6,271 bases of DNA, from positions 1 through 6,271 of the forward strand of contig JAEZFJ010000438.1 of NCBI GenBank assembly GCA_023437755.1. Direction: 5' to 3'. Position numbers and translations under genes: made by a program. Below are positions 5,937 through 6,271 of this stretch, one piece after another. This DNA is from Pseudomonadota bacterium. GTDB taxonomy: Bacteria > Pseudomonadota > Alphaproteobacteria > Rhizobiales > Devosiaceae. Each line of letters starts with the position of its first letter. Position 1 is the first letter of the stretch. The notes beneath the pieces are model-generated. The model worked only from the letters and a program-made list of their open reading frames with translations, did no database searches and was not told the origin of the DNA.

Positions 5937-6271
5937 GATGCCTTCCCTTCAGCGCGCACGATCGCGCGCATGATCTTCTCCTGGCTGGCTGCGGCCGTCG
6001 GCATTTCCCCGACGATCCGGCCCTCGTTCATCACGTAGAGGCGGTCGGTGATCCCGAGCAGTTCCGGCATCTCCGAGGAGATGACCAGGACCGCCTTACC
6101 CTGCGCAGCCAGTTGGTTGATGATGGTGTAGATTTCGTATTTGGCGCCGACATCGATGCCGCGCGTGGGCTCGTCGAGGATCAGCACTTCCGGATTGGCG
6201 AACAGCCACTTCGACAGCACGACCTTCTGCTGGTTGCCACCCGACAGATTACCCGTCGCCTGGTACACGCT
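5933..6271 (-). CDS. mmsA: CUT2 sugar ABC transporter ATP-binding protein, C-terminal part (GguA/MmsA type; 5' end cut by window edge)
   Basis: The visible 112 residues are the end of the second nucleotide-binding domain of a double-ATPase sugar importer protein, which normally has about 500 residues. They contain the ABC signature LSGGNQQK at 9-16 of the fragment, Walker B VLILDEP at 29-35, TRGIDVGAK with the D-loop at 36-44, and VISSEMPELLGITDR at 63-77. In that last motif Ser stands in the switch-histidine place, a known trait of the second domain in this family. The frame is open to base 6271. Its stop overlaps the permease start by four bases, so both are one operon reading left. The neighbouring GguB-type permease gives the GguA/MmsA name; the fragment alone would fit any RbsA/XylG/MglA relative. 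Confidence 0.93.
   Translation of the reverse strand, partial: SVYQATGNLSGGNQQKVVLSKWLFANPEVLILDEPTRGIDVGAKYEIYTIINQLAAQGKAVLVISSEMPELLGITDRLYVMNEGRIVGEMPTAAASQEKIMRAIVRAEGKAS

Overview
The window is GC-rich, densely coded bacterial DNA of alphaproteobacterial character, most likely from the Hyphomicrobiales (a Devosia- or rhizobium-like genome). This rests on gene content rather than any marker gene. A GguA/GguB-type sugar importer, a periplasmic sugar-binding protein with a divergent LacI-family regulator, and Shine-Dalgarno sequences of the GGAGG type all fit that group.

Left part (1-2139, minus strand): the first two genes of a CUT1-class sugar ABC importer. A periplasmic binding protein (880-2139) is followed by a MalF-type permease (1-805), which runs off the left edge. 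An 11-bp perfect hairpin lies between them. The second permease, the ATPase and any catabolic genes would lie beyond the left edge. The binding protein resembles the trehalose/maltose/alpha-glucoside group, so that is the likely but unproven substrate class.

Control region (2140-2585): a divergent intergenic region between the importer and its presumed regulator. It holds a perfect 14-bp palindrome placed where a repressor would block the importer promoter. A second, imperfect copy lies near the regulator start. The LacI-family regulator (2586-3605, plus strand) is the obvious protein to bind both.

Middle (3606-4546, plus strand): a two-domain 3-mercaptopyruvate sulfurtransferase (SseA type) with a GTG start and a strong ribosome binding site, preceded by inverted repeats. 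A strong bidirectional terminator (4603-4638) separates it from the convergent genes to the right.

Right part (4653-6271, minus strand): the end of a second, unrelated sugar importer of the CUT2 class. It comprises the C-terminal part of a GguA/MmsA-type ATPase (cut by the right edge) and the complete GguB/MmsB-type permease, joined by a 4-base ATGA overlap. Its binding protein (ChvE type) would lie beyond the right edge.

Overall this is a normal chromosomal carbohydrate-uptake region. I found no mobile element, RNA gene, CRISPR array or convincing new system. The points worth a second look are regulatory: the paired operators, the structured leader before the sulfurtransferase, and the hairpin inside the importer operon.
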